Origin: CBDUQI01 sp965369325
GTDB taxonomy: Bacteria > Pseudomonadota > Gammaproteobacteria > Steroidobacterales > JBCBZW01
Reading direction: 5' to 3'
DNA length: 14,021 nucleotides
NCBI GenBank assembly: GCA_965369325.1
Contig: CBDUQI010000156.1
Coordinates: 1-14,021 of the forward strand
In this document: positions 1 through 7,803 of the stretch, piece by piece
Numbering within the stretch: position 1 is the first letter of the stretch
Layout: each line of letters opens with the position of its first letter
The notes under the pieces: model-generated
What the model was told of the DNA's origin: nothing
Seen by the model: the letters and a program-made list of their open reading frames with translations, nothing else
The model's database searches: none
Position numbers and translations under genes: made by a program

Positions 1-765
1 GGCCAGCAATGCCAGCCCACCGGTCACCAAGGTGACGGCCAGCACTCCGCCCGCAAGGCCATACCAGAAGCCGCTATATAGAAATGGACGCCGGATGAAG
101 CCGTTAGTTGCACCAATCAGCTTGGTCACCACAATCTCATCACGGCGGTTTTCGATATCCAGGCGAATCGTGTTGCCGATGGTAATTACCACTGCCAGCG
201 CCAGCAGACCCGCAGCCAGGGCGACGCCGCGCTCGACGATGCGCAGCATGCCGTGAAAGCGCCGCACCCATTCGATGTCTTCCTGCACGATGTCCACTTC
301 CTTGTACTCGCGCAGCGCGGTACTCAGCTGCGCGACCGAAGCTGCCTCGCGCAGGTCCGCCGCCGGGCGCACCGTGAGCGTGTGCGGTAACGGGTTTTCT
401 TCCAGCGCATCCAGTGCCTGGCCGAAGCCTGAGAGCTGGCGGAACTCGGCCAGACCGGCCGCGGCGGTAATCACCTCGACCGCGCTTACCTGTGGCAGGG
501 TTTGCAGTTGTCTCGCCAGGGCCACCGCCTGATCTTCGCTGACTTGGTTGTGCAGGTACACCGAGATATCCGAGACACCATCAAAGCGCCCACTCAGGCT
601 TTGGGCGTTCAGCACCAGCAAATACAAGGCGGCAGGCAATGCCAGGGCAATGCCGATCACCGCGGCGGTCATCAGACTAGCCAACGGCTGCTCGGCCAGA
701 CGCCCCAGGCTCCCGATCAGGGTCTGCGCGTGGCGCAGCATATAGTTGGCCGGTCGAAATGCCAC
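1..765 (-). CDS. ftsX: Cell-division protein FtsX, partial (C-terminus beyond the left edge)
   Basis: FtsX is the inner-membrane partner of the ATPase FtsE. In the family the FtsEX complex links cytosolic ATP binding to activation of periplasmic peptidoglycan hydrolases at the septum. The visible 255 codons show a first membrane segment (about residues 30-50, MTAAVIGIALALPAALYLLV), a periplasmic domain with the family motif LEENPLP, a second membrane segment before IGNTIRLDI, the conserved KLIGATNGFIRRPFLY stretch, and the start of a third segment at the window edge. Family members run about 300-350 residues, so roughly 70 or more are missing. The gene follows ftsE by 5 bases. I chose the GTG at 763-765, which has GAGG just upstream; the ATG at 739-741 is an alternative but has no clear Shine-Dalgarno sequence. 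An in-frame stop at 805-807 limits any longer version. Identity is secure, the start is not. Confidence 0.93.
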   Translation of the reverse strand, partial: MAFRPANYMLRHAQTLIGSLGRLAEQPLASLMTAAVIGIALALPAALYLLVLNAQSLSGRFDGVSDISVYLHNQVSEDQAVALARQLQTLPQVSAVEVITAAAGLAEFRQLSGFGQALDALEENPLPHTLTVRPAADLREAASVAQLSTALREYKEVDIVQEDIEWVRRFHGMLRIVERGVALAAGLLALAVVITIGNTIRLDIENRRDEIVVTKLIGATNGFIRRPFLYSGFWYGLAGGVLAVTLVTGGLALLA

Positions 766-770
766 TGGCC

Positions 771-1505
771 TCAGTCCCAGCGCCCGGGCGCGGGTTCGGC
801 CGTGTCATGATGCGAGGGCGGCGCCTGCCCGGCTGCAGGGTGCGCTGGATTGTTGCCTTCCAGGCGCCCGCCGCTCAAGGAGATCACCCGTTTTCCCAGT
901 GTCTCGATCAGGCTGATATCGTGAGTGGCGACCAGTACGGTCACACCCACCTCGTTAAAGCGCATAAACAGCCGCATGACCTCATCGGACAGGCCGGGAT
1001 CAAGATTGCCGGTAGGTTCATCGGCCACCAGCAGGGCCGGTTTGGTGACGACGGCGCGCGCGATGCCCACTCGCTGTTGCTCGCCGGTGGAAAGTGAGAT
1101 CGGGGAACGTTTTTCTTTACCCAGCAGGCCTACGGCGTCCAGCGCCGCGCGTACTTTGCGCCCCACCTCGCGGCTGCCAAGGCCAGTAATAATCAGCGGC
1201 AAGGCCACGTTGTCGTAAACGGAGCGGTCGAACAGCAGCTTATGATCCTGGAACACCATGCCGATCTGGCGTCGGAACTCCGGAATGCGCCGCGCGGGCG
1301 TGCGCCCGGTGTTGTAACCGTTCACCAGCAACTGGCCGCGCGTGGGGCGCTCGATAAGCGTAATCAGCTTTAGCAGTGTGCTTTTGCCCGCGCCGGAATG
1401 CCCGGTAATGAACGCCATCTCGCCGGTGTCGACGGTGAGGTTCAGAGCGCTCAGGGCATCATGGCCCCCCGGATAACGCTTGGTGACATTGTCGAACCGG
1501 ATCAT
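771..1505 (-). CDS. ftsE: Cell-division ATP-binding protein FtsE
   Basis: This is the ABC-type ATPase of the FtsEX complex, at the cytosolic face of the membrane. All nucleotide-binding motifs are present: Walker A GHSGAGKST (35-43), Q-loop in VFQDHKLL (Q86), signature LSTGEQQ (138-144), Walker B LLVADE with catalytic Glu163, and the switch histidine in ATHD (H195). The N-terminal MIRFDNVTKRYPGG is typical of FtsE. At 244 residues it exceeds the usual ~220 by a Pro/His/Ala-rich tail after about residue 217 (GNNPAHPAAGQAPPSHHDTA) of unknown use. It lies 14 bases after ftsY and 5 before ftsX, so the three are probably one transcript. The ATG start fits family length. Confidence 0.97.
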   Translation of the reverse strand: MIRFDNVTKRYPGGHDALSALNLTVDTGEMAFITGHSGAGKSTLLKLITLIERPTRGQLLVNGYNTGRTPARRIPEFRRQIGMVFQDHKLLFDRSVYDNVALPLIITGLGSREVGRKVRAALDAVGLLGKEKRSPISLSTGEQQRVGIARAVVTKPALLVADEPTGNLDPGLSDEVMRLFMRFNEVGVTVLVATHDISLIETLGKRVISLSGGRLEGNNPAHPAAGQAPPSHHDTAEPAPGRWD

Positions 1506-1519
1506 GCGTGCGTGCCCGC

Positions 1520-2623
1520 TTAGCCTGCCTGGCCAGGTTGGGGTTGCGCGGTGCTGTCACCGCCTTGAAGCAGGGCGTCGGCGAAGGCCTCGGCATTGAA
1601 CGGGCCCAGATCGTCGATGCTCTCGCCTACGCCCACAAAGCGGATAGGCAGCCCCAACTCCCCGGCGATTGCCAGCAAGGTGCCACCCTTGGCGCTGCCA
1701 TCCAGTTTGGTGATCGCGATGCCGGACACACCCACGGCCTCGTGGAAGTGGCGTGCCTGATTGACGGCGTTCTGGCCCGCGCCACCGTCCAGTACCAATA
1801 GGGTTTCGTGTGGTGCATCCGGGTCGAGCTTGCGCATGACGCGCTGGACTTTCTTGAGTTCATCCATCAAGCCCGCCTGGGTGTGCAGGCGCCCTGCGGT
1901 ATCGGCCAGCAGCACATCAACGCCGCGCGCCCGGGCCGCCTCCAACGCATCAAACACCACGGCGGCCGGGTCCGCGCCGGAGGCTTGTGCCACCACCTGC
2001 ACCTGATTTCGCTCGCCCCACGCTTGCAGTTGCTCGACCGCGGCGGCGCGGAAGGTGTCGCCAGCGGCCAGCATTACCGACAGCCCCTGTCCCTGCAGGC
2101 GCTTGGCCAGTTTGCCGATGGTGGTGGTCTTGCCAGCACCGTTCACACCCACTACCAGAATCACAAACGGCCGCGGCCGGGGAGGAATTTCAAGCGCCAC
2201 CGCACACGGGCCGATGATCTGTACGATGGCCTCTCGCAGCGCGCCTACCAGCGCCGGCAGATCGGCCAGTTCTTTGCGCTGCACCTTGCCACTCAGCCCG
2301 CTCATAATCTGCTCGGTGGTGGCGACGCCAACATCCGCCGTCAGCATGCGCGTCTCCAGCTCCTCGAGCACATCCTCGTCAATTTCGCGCCCGGGGATCA
2401 GGTTGGCCAAGTCGTACGTTAGCCAGGAGTCGCCACGGTTCAGGCGAGCGCGAAAGCGAGCGATAAAACCGGATCTGGGCTCCTGGGTCGCGCTGGCCGT
2501 TTCGCCGGACACGGGGATGCCATCCGCTGGTGAATCCGCCTCATCGGGCGCTGTGGGCGCCGGTGCGGAGTGAGCGGTATCGGTGGCAGGTGCGTCCTGC
2601 TTTTTCGGTTTACGTCGAAACAT
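1520..2623 (-). CDS. ftsY: Signal recognition particle receptor FtsY
   Basis: FtsY is the membrane-associated SRP receptor GTPase that pairs with Ffh to deliver ribosomes making membrane proteins to the translocon. The N-terminal ~50 residues are basic, then acidic and low in complexity, as in the proteobacterial A-domain. The N helical domain covers about 55-145 and the G domain about 150-352. Motifs seen: G1 GVNGAGKTT (159-167), the SRP-GTPase insertion region DTFRAAA (189-195), G3 DTAG (241-244), G4 TKLD (305-308) and closing GVGESIDDLGPF. One small oddity: the segment usually reading A-x-T-GQNA is LDGGAGQNA (279-286), with Ala where Thr is common. The ATG at 2621-2623 gives MFRRK, normal for FtsY; no strong Shine-Dalgarno is visible. 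It is the first gene of the cluster and diverges from rsmD. Confidence 0.97.
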   Translation of the reverse strand: MFRRKPKKQDAPATDTAHSAPAPTAPDEADSPADGIPVSGETASATQEPRSGFIARFRARLNRGDSWLTYDLANLIPGREIDEDVLEELETRMLTADVGVATTEQIMSGLSGKVQRKELADLPALVGALREAIVQIIGPCAVALEIPPRPRPFVILVVGVNGAGKTTTIGKLAKRLQGQGLSVMLAAGDTFRAAAVEQLQAWGERNQVQVVAQASGADPAAVVFDALEAARARGVDVLLADTAGRLHTQAGLMDELKKVQRVMRKLDPDAPHETLLVLDGGAGQNAVNQARHFHEAVGVSGIAITKLDGSAKGGTLLAIAGELGLPIRFVGVGESIDDLGPFNAEAFADALLQGGDSTAQPQPGQAG

Positions 2624-2749
2624 AGGCGTGAAGGCGGTATGTTATCAGTCCGTATCGTTCATCTGCACGTTAGATCGCGCGCTGGCGGCGAATTTACTTG
2701 GCCGCCACGAGCGGTTTACAGTGCGCGCCTGCCCAATACCGTATTTCGC

Positions 2750-3379
2750 ATGACCAGACGTACCTCCAGCAAGCGCCCGCTCGGCACCCGCACCGGGCCA
2801 ACGCAAGGCCGCTTCCGTATTATCGGCGGCACTCACCGTGGGCGGCGCTTGAGCTTCCCCGCAGTGCCCGGTCTGCGTCCGTCGCCTGCTCGGGTGCGCG
2901 AGACTGTATTTAACTGGCTCGCCCCACAATTACCGGGTGCGCGCTGTCTGGACCTGTACGCCGGGAGCGGTGCGCTGGGCCTGGAGGCGGCCTCGCGCGG
3001 CGCCGGGCAGGTGGTGTTTGTGGAGCGTGACGCGCGTGCCTGTGAGGCGATTGCCCAGCATATCAACACCTTGCAGGTTGAGCAGGGCGTGGTGTTTGCG
3101 GGCACGGTGGCGAATTTTTTCGAGCGCCGTCCGGGCGCCGCGCCGCCATTTGATGTTGTTTTTGCCGACCCGCCCTACCGGGACCATGCGCTGGCGCAAT
3201 TGTGTACACTCTTGGCAAAGAGCGGGTGGCTGAAGCCCTCGGCGGCGGTGTATCTGGAGCATGCCGCAACCGATCCGGCTCCGGACTTACAGCCGGACTG
3301 GCCGGCTGGCTGGACCCTGAGCCGTAGCCGCAAGGCCGGTCAGGTGGCGTACCACCTGGCACAAACCGGGGACGCGTGA
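2750..3379 (+). CDS. rsmD: 16S rRNA (guanine-966-N2)-methyltransferase RsmD
   Basis: RsmD is a SAM-dependent enzyme that methylates N2 of G966 in 16S rRNA during 30S assembly. It has a basic N-terminus, RIIGGTHRGRRL (about 23-34) and RPSPARVRETVFNWL, both family hallmarks, then the SAM-binding motif I LDLYAGSGALGLEA (67-80), acidic motif II VERD (91-94), and catalytic motif IV DPPY (140-143). At 209 residues it is close to the family's usual ~200. The frame stays open upstream to 2570, but that would overlap the antisense start of ftsY and add 60 residues with no family character, so I start at the ATG of MTRRTSSKRP. The ftsY/rsmD divergent pair is common in Gammaproteobacteria. Confidence 0.95.
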   Translation: MTRRTSSKRPLGTRTGPTQGRFRIIGGTHRGRRLSFPAVPGLRPSPARVRETVFNWLAPQLPGARCLDLYAGSGALGLEAASRGAGQVVFVERDARACEAIAQHINTLQVEQGVVFAGTVANFFERRPGAAPPFDVVFADPPYRDHALAQLCTLLAKSGWLKPSAAVYLEHAATDPAPDLQPDWPAGWTLSRSRKAGQVAYHLAQTGDA

Positions 3380-3445
3380 AGGCGCGCTGCGTAATACCCT
3401 TAACCGGGCGCGGCGACTGGATAAATTTGTTGTTAAAGGACGGCC

Positions 3446-3919
3446 ATGCCTGCTGCATTGTACCCGGGCACATTTGACCCAATCACCAACGGCCACCAGG
3501 ATCTAATTCGGCGCGCTGCCGGTATTTTTGACCGGGTGTTGGTGGCGATTGCCTCGAACCCCAAAAAGGCACCGTTGTTCAGCCTGGAGCAACGCGTAGA
3601 GTTGGCACAAGAGGTGCTGGCTGAATTTGATCGCGTGGAAGTGGTGGGCTATGAAGGCCTGACGGTGGATTTCGCCCGCCAGCACGATATCAATGTGATG
3701 GTGCGCGGCTTGCGCGCGGTGTCTGATTTTGAGTTTGAGTTCCAGCTGGCCACCATGAGCCGGGAAATCTCACCCGATGTGGAAACCGTGTTTCTCACTC
3801 CACACGCGAATTTGAGTTTTATTTCCTCCAGCATGGTGCGCGAGATCGCAATGCTGGGCGGTGATGTGTCCAAATTTGTGCACCCGCTGGTGGTGCAGGC
3901 ATTAAAGGACAGCGCTTAG
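3446..3919 (+). CDS. coaD: Pantetheine-phosphate adenylyltransferase (PPAT)
   Basis: CoaD transfers AMP from ATP to 4'-phosphopantetheine, giving dephospho-CoA, the penultimate step of coenzyme A synthesis in the cytosol. The 157-residue length matches the family (~160). Visible motifs are the nucleotidyltransferase signature GTFDPITNGH (8-17), with the T/HxGH-type element at its end, the RGLR loop (87-90), and the ISSSMVRE segment (126-133) that contacts ATP. AAAGGA at 3435-3440 is a good ribosome-binding site five bases before the ATG. It lies 66 bases after rsmD and 18 before the ferredoxin gene, consistent with one plus-strand transcript. Confidence 0.98.
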   Translation: MPAALYPGTFDPITNGHQDLIRRAAGIFDRVLVAIASNPKKAPLFSLEQRVELAQEVLAEFDRVEVVGYEGLTVDFARQHDINVMVRGLRAVSDFEFEFQLATMSREISPDVETVFLTPHANLSFISSSMVREIAMLGGDVSKFVHPLVVQALKDSA

Positions 3920-3937
3920 GCGCTGGCGTGTATTTGC

Positions 3938-4219
3938 ATGGCATTGATGATCACCGATGAGTGCATCAACTGCGATGTGTGCGAGCCGGAGTGCCCCAAC
4001 ACCGCTATCTACATGGGGCCGCAGATCTACCATATTGATCCCGCTCGCTGCACCGAGTGCGTTGGCCATTTTGATGAACCCCAGTGCGTGGTGGTTTGCC
4101 CGGTGGACTGCATTCCGGTGAATCCGGCGCAGATCGAAACTCAGGATCAGCTGCGTGAGAAGTACGCGGCGCTAATGCTGGAGTCCGCCGAGCCGCCGCC
4201 GCCAGCGCAGAGTGAGTAA
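3938..4219 (+). CDS. 2[4Fe-4S] ferredoxin, Allochromatium/YfhL type
   Basis: This is a small cytosolic electron carrier with two [4Fe-4S] clusters. The first cysteine set is C9, C12, C15 and C19 (CINCDVCEPECP). The second is C38, C41, C50 and C54, with eight residues between C41 and C50 instead of two, and a further Cys at 58 (CPVDC). That insertion and the C-terminal extension mark the Allochromatium vinosum/YfhL class, known for unusually low reduction potentials. Here the C-terminus also has a proline-rich end (ESAEPPPPAQSE). The MALMITDECINC start matches the family, although no good Shine-Dalgarno is visible. Its physiological partner cannot be told from the sequence. The coaD-ferredoxin pairing is common in Gammaproteobacteria. 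Confidence 0.95.
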   Translation: MALMITDECINCDVCEPECPNTAIYMGPQIYHIDPARCTECVGHFDEPQCVVVCPVDCIPVNPAQIETQDQLREKYAALMLESAEPPPPAQSE

Positions 4220-4294
4220 GCGGCATCGCCTGCGGTATCTGCACGCGGTGCCGACACGTGGTTGTGCGGCTTTGACTGTTACGGGAGAAAAACG

Positions 4295-4708
4295 ATGAGT
4301 ATGACCGGACGTTGTTTGTGTGGAGCTGTCAGCTACACCGCTGAGGATGTTCAGCAACATGTACATACCTGCCACTGCAGCATGTGTCGACGCTGGTCGG
4401 GCGGGGCAGCGTTCGCAGCCTCCGTCGGCTCGGTAACGTTTGAGGGCGAGCAGCACATTAGTCGGTACGATTCCTCCGAGTGGGGAGCGCGCGGGTTCTG
4501 TCATCAGTGCGGCAGCAATCTGTTCTTCCATGTAAAACCGATAGACCAGTACATGCTTTGGGTGGGGACGTTCGATGATTCGAGTGGCTTTAGCCTGACG
4601 CAGGAAATCTACATTGACGAAAAGCCCGCCGGCTACGACTTTGTGGGTGATCACGCGCGCCTCACCGGGCGGGAGTTCCTGGCCTCTATCGGGCAGGCAT
4701 CCGAGTAA
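4295..4708 (+). CDS. GFA-family (glutathione-dependent formaldehyde-activating / CENP-V fold) zinc protein
   Basis: The protein is 137 residues with the zinc-binding cysteines of the GFA/Mss4-like fold: CLC at 7-9, CHCSMC at 26-31 and CHQC at 69-72. The family is named after Gfa, which was described as helping glutathione add to formaldehyde, but most members are untested; this one should be read as a GFA-fold protein of unknown substrate. I start at the ATG of MSMTGRCLCGAV because GGGAG lies 8 bases upstream and family members start just before the first CxC motif. A longer frame from 4262 adds 11 non-conserved residues. It stands alone, 75 bases after the ferredoxin and 161 before the AbgT gene, and is the first gene of the apparent accessory block. 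Confidence 0.88.
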   Translation: MSMTGRCLCGAVSYTAEDVQQHVHTCHCSMCRRWSGGAAFAASVGSVTFEGEQHISRYDSSEWGARGFCHQCGSNLFFHVKPIDQYMLWVGTFDDSSGFSLTQEIYIDEKPAGYDFVGDHARLTGREFLASIGQASE

Positions 4709-4732
4709 ACTGCGCTGGCGTGCGCGCGGAGC

Positions 4733-4753
4733 CCGGTGTTTGCAAACGCCCGG
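4733..4753. other. Imperfect inverted repeat downstream of the GFA gene
   Basis: A perfect 10-base palindrome GTTTGCAAAC (4738-4747) is flanked by CCGG on both sides with a one-versus-two base bulge, so the whole can fold as a hairpin. GCCCGGTG also occurs as a direct repeat (4731-4738 and 4748-4755). It lies 24 bases after the GFA stop and about 120 bases before the transporter. No T-run follows, so it is not a standard intrinsic terminator; an operator is equally possible. Confidence 0.3.
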
Positions 4754-4869
4754 TGCGACAGTAGACTGATCCCACCATCGCAAACGCGTTAGAGGCCGAT
4801 TTCGCGCCGCGCATATCTTAAGCCTGGCGCAGCCGGCCACGACGCCCGCATCCTTTGGGGGAATGCATT

Positions 4870-6414
4870 TTGAGCGAAGATACACAGGTTGCCCGTCAGG
4901 GCTGGTTAAACCGCGTACTTAACGGTATCGAGGTCGCAGGCAACAAGTTGCCGGACCCTGCCATTTTGTTCTTGTTACTCATGTTGTTCGTGTGGGTGCT
5001 GTCAGCGTTGCTGTCGGGCATGTCCTTCACCGAGCTTGATCCGCGTACCGGCGAGCCCATTCGTGTGGTAAACCAGTTAAGCGGCACGTCGCTTAGCACG
5101 TTTCTGGCCAATATGGTCAAGACGTTTACCGGGTTTCATCCGTTGGGAGTCGTGCTGGTGGCGCTGCTAGGCGTGGGTGTGGCCGAGCATACCGGGTTTA
5201 TTAACGCCTGCCTGAAAGGCATGTTGAGCTTTACGCCGAAGATGCTGCTGACCCCGATGTTAGTGCTGGTGGCGATCGTCAGCCATACGGCCGCAGATGC
5301 GGGTTATGTGTTGGTGATTCCGTTAGGCGGCGTAATATTTTACGCGGCCGGGCGCCATCCGCTGGCCGGCATTGCCGCCGCGTTCGCGGGCGTGTCGGGT
5401 GGATTCTCGGCCAACTTTGTTCCGTCCGGTATTGATCCGTTGCTGCAAGGACTCACCCAGACCGGGGTGGATATTATCAACCCCGCGCATCAGGTAAACC
5501 CGTTGTGCAATTGGCTGTTCACTAGCCTGTCTTCCATTCTGGTGATTGGCATTTGCTGGTATCTCACCGACCGGGTGATCGAACCACGCCTGAAGGGCAC
5601 CCCGGTAGATGGCGATCCCGAGATGATGCCGAAGATGGAAAACCTTACTGCGCAGGAGCGTAAAGGTATGTGGGCCGGCCTGGCGGCCATGGTTATCGGC
5701 GTGGGGCTTTTGATTCTGGCGGTCGCGCCGTCGGATTCCGCGCTGCGCTCCCCAACCGGCGGTATTACCGAATTCTCCGCGCCATTAATGCAGTCGATCG
5801 TGCCACTGATATTTCTGCTATTCCTGATTCCGGGTGTGGTGCACGGCTACGTCAGCGGCACCGTTAAAAGCCATCGCGATATTATCGAGGGCATGTCCAA
5901 GTCGATGGGCACTATGGCGTACTACTTGGTGATGGCGTTTTTCGCATCGCTGTTTATTTACGCGTTCGCGCAGTCAAATCTGGGCGTGTTGCTGGCGATT
6001 AAGGGGGCCAACTTTCTTAAAGAACTGGGCGCCCCGGCGCAGATCACCATCGTGGGCATTATTCTGCTGACTGCCATCGTGAACCTGTTGGTCGGTTCGG
6101 CCTCTGCCAAGTGGGCTCTGCTGGCACCGATTTTTGTGCCCATGTTGATGCAGTTGGGACTGTCGCCGGAACTCACCCAAGCGGCCTATCGGGTGGGCGA
6201 TTCAACTACCAATATCATTACCCCGCTGATGCCTTACTTCCCCTTGGTTGTGGTGTTCTGTCAACGCTACGTAAAAGGAACAGGGATAGGCACAGTCGCC
6301 TCATTGATGTTGCCGTACTCGGTTACCCTGCTCATCGCGTGGACAATATTCCTGTTGTTGTACTGGGCCGTCGGAATCCCGCTTGGTCTTCAGGCCGGGT
6401 ACGCGTACCCCTAG
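4870..6414 (+). CDS. AbgT-family transporter (p-aminobenzoyl-glutamate transporter-like)
   Basis: This is a polytopic inner-membrane protein of about 514 residues, the usual AbgT length. Near the N-terminus GNKLPDPAILF is a family hallmark. Hydrophobic segments span the chain, with a charged cytosolic stretch near PEMMPKMENLTAQERK. The C-terminal half has SASAKWALLAPIFVPML and YRVGDSTTNIITPLMPYFPL, which hold the conserved Ser/Trp and Arg/Asp residues linked to transport in the solved family members MtrF and YdaH. Known members import p-aminobenzoyl-glutamate (AbgT) or export sulfonamide-type antimetabolites (MtrF), so direction and substrate here are open. I prefer the TTG at 4870-4872 because GGGGGA ends 7 bases before it; the in-frame TTG at 4855 is the alternative. 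The next gene starts one base after its stop, so substrate and partner function may be linked. Confidence 0.92.
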   Translation: MSEDTQVARQGWLNRVLNGIEVAGNKLPDPAILFLLLMLFVWVLSALLSGMSFTELDPRTGEPIRVVNQLSGTSLSTFLANMVKTFTGFHPLGVVLVALLGVGVAEHTGFINACLKGMLSFTPKMLLTPMLVLVAIVSHTAADAGYVLVIPLGGVIFYAAGRHPLAGIAAAFAGVSGGFSANFVPSGIDPLLQGLTQTGVDIINPAHQVNPLCNWLFTSLSSILVIGICWYLTDRVIEPRLKGTPVDGDPEMMPKMENLTAQERKGMWAGLAAMVIGVGLLILAVAPSDSALRSPTGGITEFSAPLMQSIVPLIFLLFLIPGVVHGYVSGTVKSHRDIIEGMSKSMGTMAYYLVMAFFASLFIYAFAQSNLGVLLAIKGANFLKELGAPAQITIVGIILLTAIVNLLVGSASAKWALLAPIFVPMLMQLGLSPELTQAAYRVGDSTTNIITPLMPYFPLVVVFCQRYVKGTGIGTVASLMLPYSVTLLIAWTIFLLLYWAVGIPLGLQAGYAYP

Positions 6415-6415
6415 C

Positions 6416-6988
6416 ATGGATAAGTACTATATTTCGGCCGGACAGTTACTGCGGGACTCGTTCCTGCTCGCGGAGAAGATCCACAACAGTGGGTTGAAAC
6501 CCGATTTTATTGTCGGTATCTGGCGCGGCGGTACGCCGATTGGCATTGCGATTCAGGAGTACTTTGAGTACATCGGTATCCAGACCGATCATATTGCGGT
6601 GCGTACCTCCTCTTATATTGGCATCGGGCAGCGCAGCAAGACCATCCGCGTGCACGGGCTGCATTACATCATTGAGGAGGCCAATACGTCGGACTCGCTG
6701 TTGGTGGTGGATGACGTGTTCGATTCGGGCAATAGTATCGAAGCACTATTGGCAGAGTTGCAGCAAAAAATGCGTAACAACATGCCGCAGACTGTGAAAG
6801 TCGCCACACCCTGGTACAAACCGGGCAACAACCGCACCACTCGTGTACCCGATTACTATTTGCACGAGACCGAAGACTGGCTGGTGTTCCCACACGAGCT
6901 GGCTGGGCTGAGCTACGAGGAAATTACGCAAGGCAAAGAGGAGTTGCGTGCAGTCGCCCATTTGTTCAAACCAAAGGCAAACTCATGA
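6416..6988 (+). CDS. Phosphoribosyltransferase, hypoxanthine PRTase-like (COG2236 type)
   Basis: The 190-residue cytosolic protein has a type I PRTase fold. The PRPP-binding motif is LLVVDDVFDSGNS (95-107), with the two acidic residues and the small-residue loop that binds the 5'-phosphate. WRGGTPIG (36-43) is the pyrophosphate-side loop, and WLVFPHEL (155-162) resembles the base-binding hood of xanthine/hypoxanthine PRTases. It would join a nucleobase, probably a purine, to PRPP, but base specificity cannot be read from sequence. The start is the ATG one base after the transporter stop; MDKYYIS follows normally and an upstream in-frame start would lie inside the transporter. Its end overlaps the crotonase gene by ATGA. 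The pairing hints at coupled uptake and salvage of a base-like compound. Confidence 0.88.
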   Translation: MDKYYISAGQLLRDSFLLAEKIHNSGLKPDFIVGIWRGGTPIGIAIQEYFEYIGIQTDHIAVRTSSYIGIGQRSKTIRVHGLHYIIEEANTSDSLLVVDDVFDSGNSIEALLAELQQKMRNNMPQTVKVATPWYKPGNNRTTRVPDYYLHETEDWLVFPHELAGLSYEEITQGKEELRAVAHLFKPKANS

Positions 6989-7791
6989 CGAGCACTACTA
7001 CCTGCGAGGATCAGGCGCCGCCGTTGTTGTTGACTGAGCGGGTGGGGGCGATCACACGGCTTCAGTTGAACCGGCCGAAGCAGCGCAATGCTTTGTCGAT
7101 GGATCTGATGGGTGAGTTCCTGCAGGCGTTGGCGCGGGTTCGCGAGGACGATCAAACTCATGTGGTCATCGTCAGTGGTGCCGGGCCGGGGTTTTGCGCG
7201 GGACATGATTTGAAAGAGATGCGCCAGGATCAGCGTGAGGCGACCTATGACGCACTGTTTAGCCGTTGCGAACAGCTGATGCAGGCGATTGTGGATCTGC
7301 CCAAGCCGGTGATCGCCCAGGTGCATGGTATTGCGACGGCGGCCGGGTGTCAGCTCGTTGCCAGTTGCGATCTGGCGGTGGCGGCAGAGGACGCGCGCTT
7401 TGCGACACCAGGCGTTAACATCGGATTGTTCTGCTCGACGCCGATGGTCGCCCTCAGCCGTAATGTGGGGCGCAAGCAGGCGATGGAAATGCTACTGACC
7501 GGCGAGATGATTAATGCGCAGCGCGCGATCGACTTTGGACTGATCAACCGCGCGGTGCCGGCGCAAGAACTGGCGCAAGCCACACTGGCGCTGGCGGAGC
7601 AAATTGCAGCCAAATCTCCCTTGACCGTCACCATCGGCAAGCAGGCATTCTACGCGCAGCTGGAGCAGGGTCTGGCTGAGGCGTATGCCTATACCGGGGC
7701 GGTGATGGTGCGCAACATGATGACCGAGGATGCCGGCGAGGGCATTGATGCCTTCCTGCAAAAACGCCACCCGCAATGGAAGGGGCGTTAA
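6985..7791 (+). CDS. Enoyl-CoA hydratase/isomerase (crotonase) family protein, ECHDC3-like, atypical active site
   Basis: The 268-residue cytosolic protein has a crotonase fold. LNRPKQRNALS (28-38) and the oxyanion-hole segment GFCAGHDLKEM (69-79) are clear, as is HGIATAAGCQLVASCDLAVA (114-133). In classical enoyl-CoA hydratase two glutamates do the chemistry (Glu144 and Glu164 of the rat enzyme). By my alignment their positions are Gln123 (AGCQLV) and Gly143 (FATPGVNIG), so ordinary hydration is unlikely. The overall pattern, including the ATPGVNIGLFCSTP stretch, resembles the ECHDC3 subgroup, whose reaction is not well established. The start overlaps the PRTase stop as ATGA, so translation is probably coupled. 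It ends 12 bases from the convergent esterase gene. Confidence 0.88.
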   Translation: MTSTTTCEDQAPPLLLTERVGAITRLQLNRPKQRNALSMDLMGEFLQALARVREDDQTHVVIVSGAGPGFCAGHDLKEMRQDQREATYDALFSRCEQLMQAIVDLPKPVIAQVHGIATAAGCQLVASCDLAVAAEDARFATPGVNIGLFCSTPMVALSRNVGRKQAMEMLLTGEMINAQRAIDFGLINRAVPAQELAQATLALAEQIAAKSPLTVTIGKQAFYAQLEQGLAEAYAYTGAVMVRNMMTEDAGEGIDAFLQKRHPQWKGR

Positions 7792-7803
7792 CGATGCGGC
7801 GGG

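Noticed and set aside
2570..2749. N-terminal extension of RsmD by 60 residues
   Set aside because: It overlaps the antisense start of ftsY and the whole divergent gap, and the added residues have no RsmD character.
3400..3427. Promoter for coaD (TTAACC, 16 bases, TAAATT)
   Set aside because: Only four of six matches in each box, and the implied start would fall on the ribosome-binding site.
4740..4767. Promoter for the AbgT operon (TTGCAA, 16 bases, TAGACT)
   Set aside because: Only partial matches, and the -35 lies inside the inverted repeat; too weak to list.
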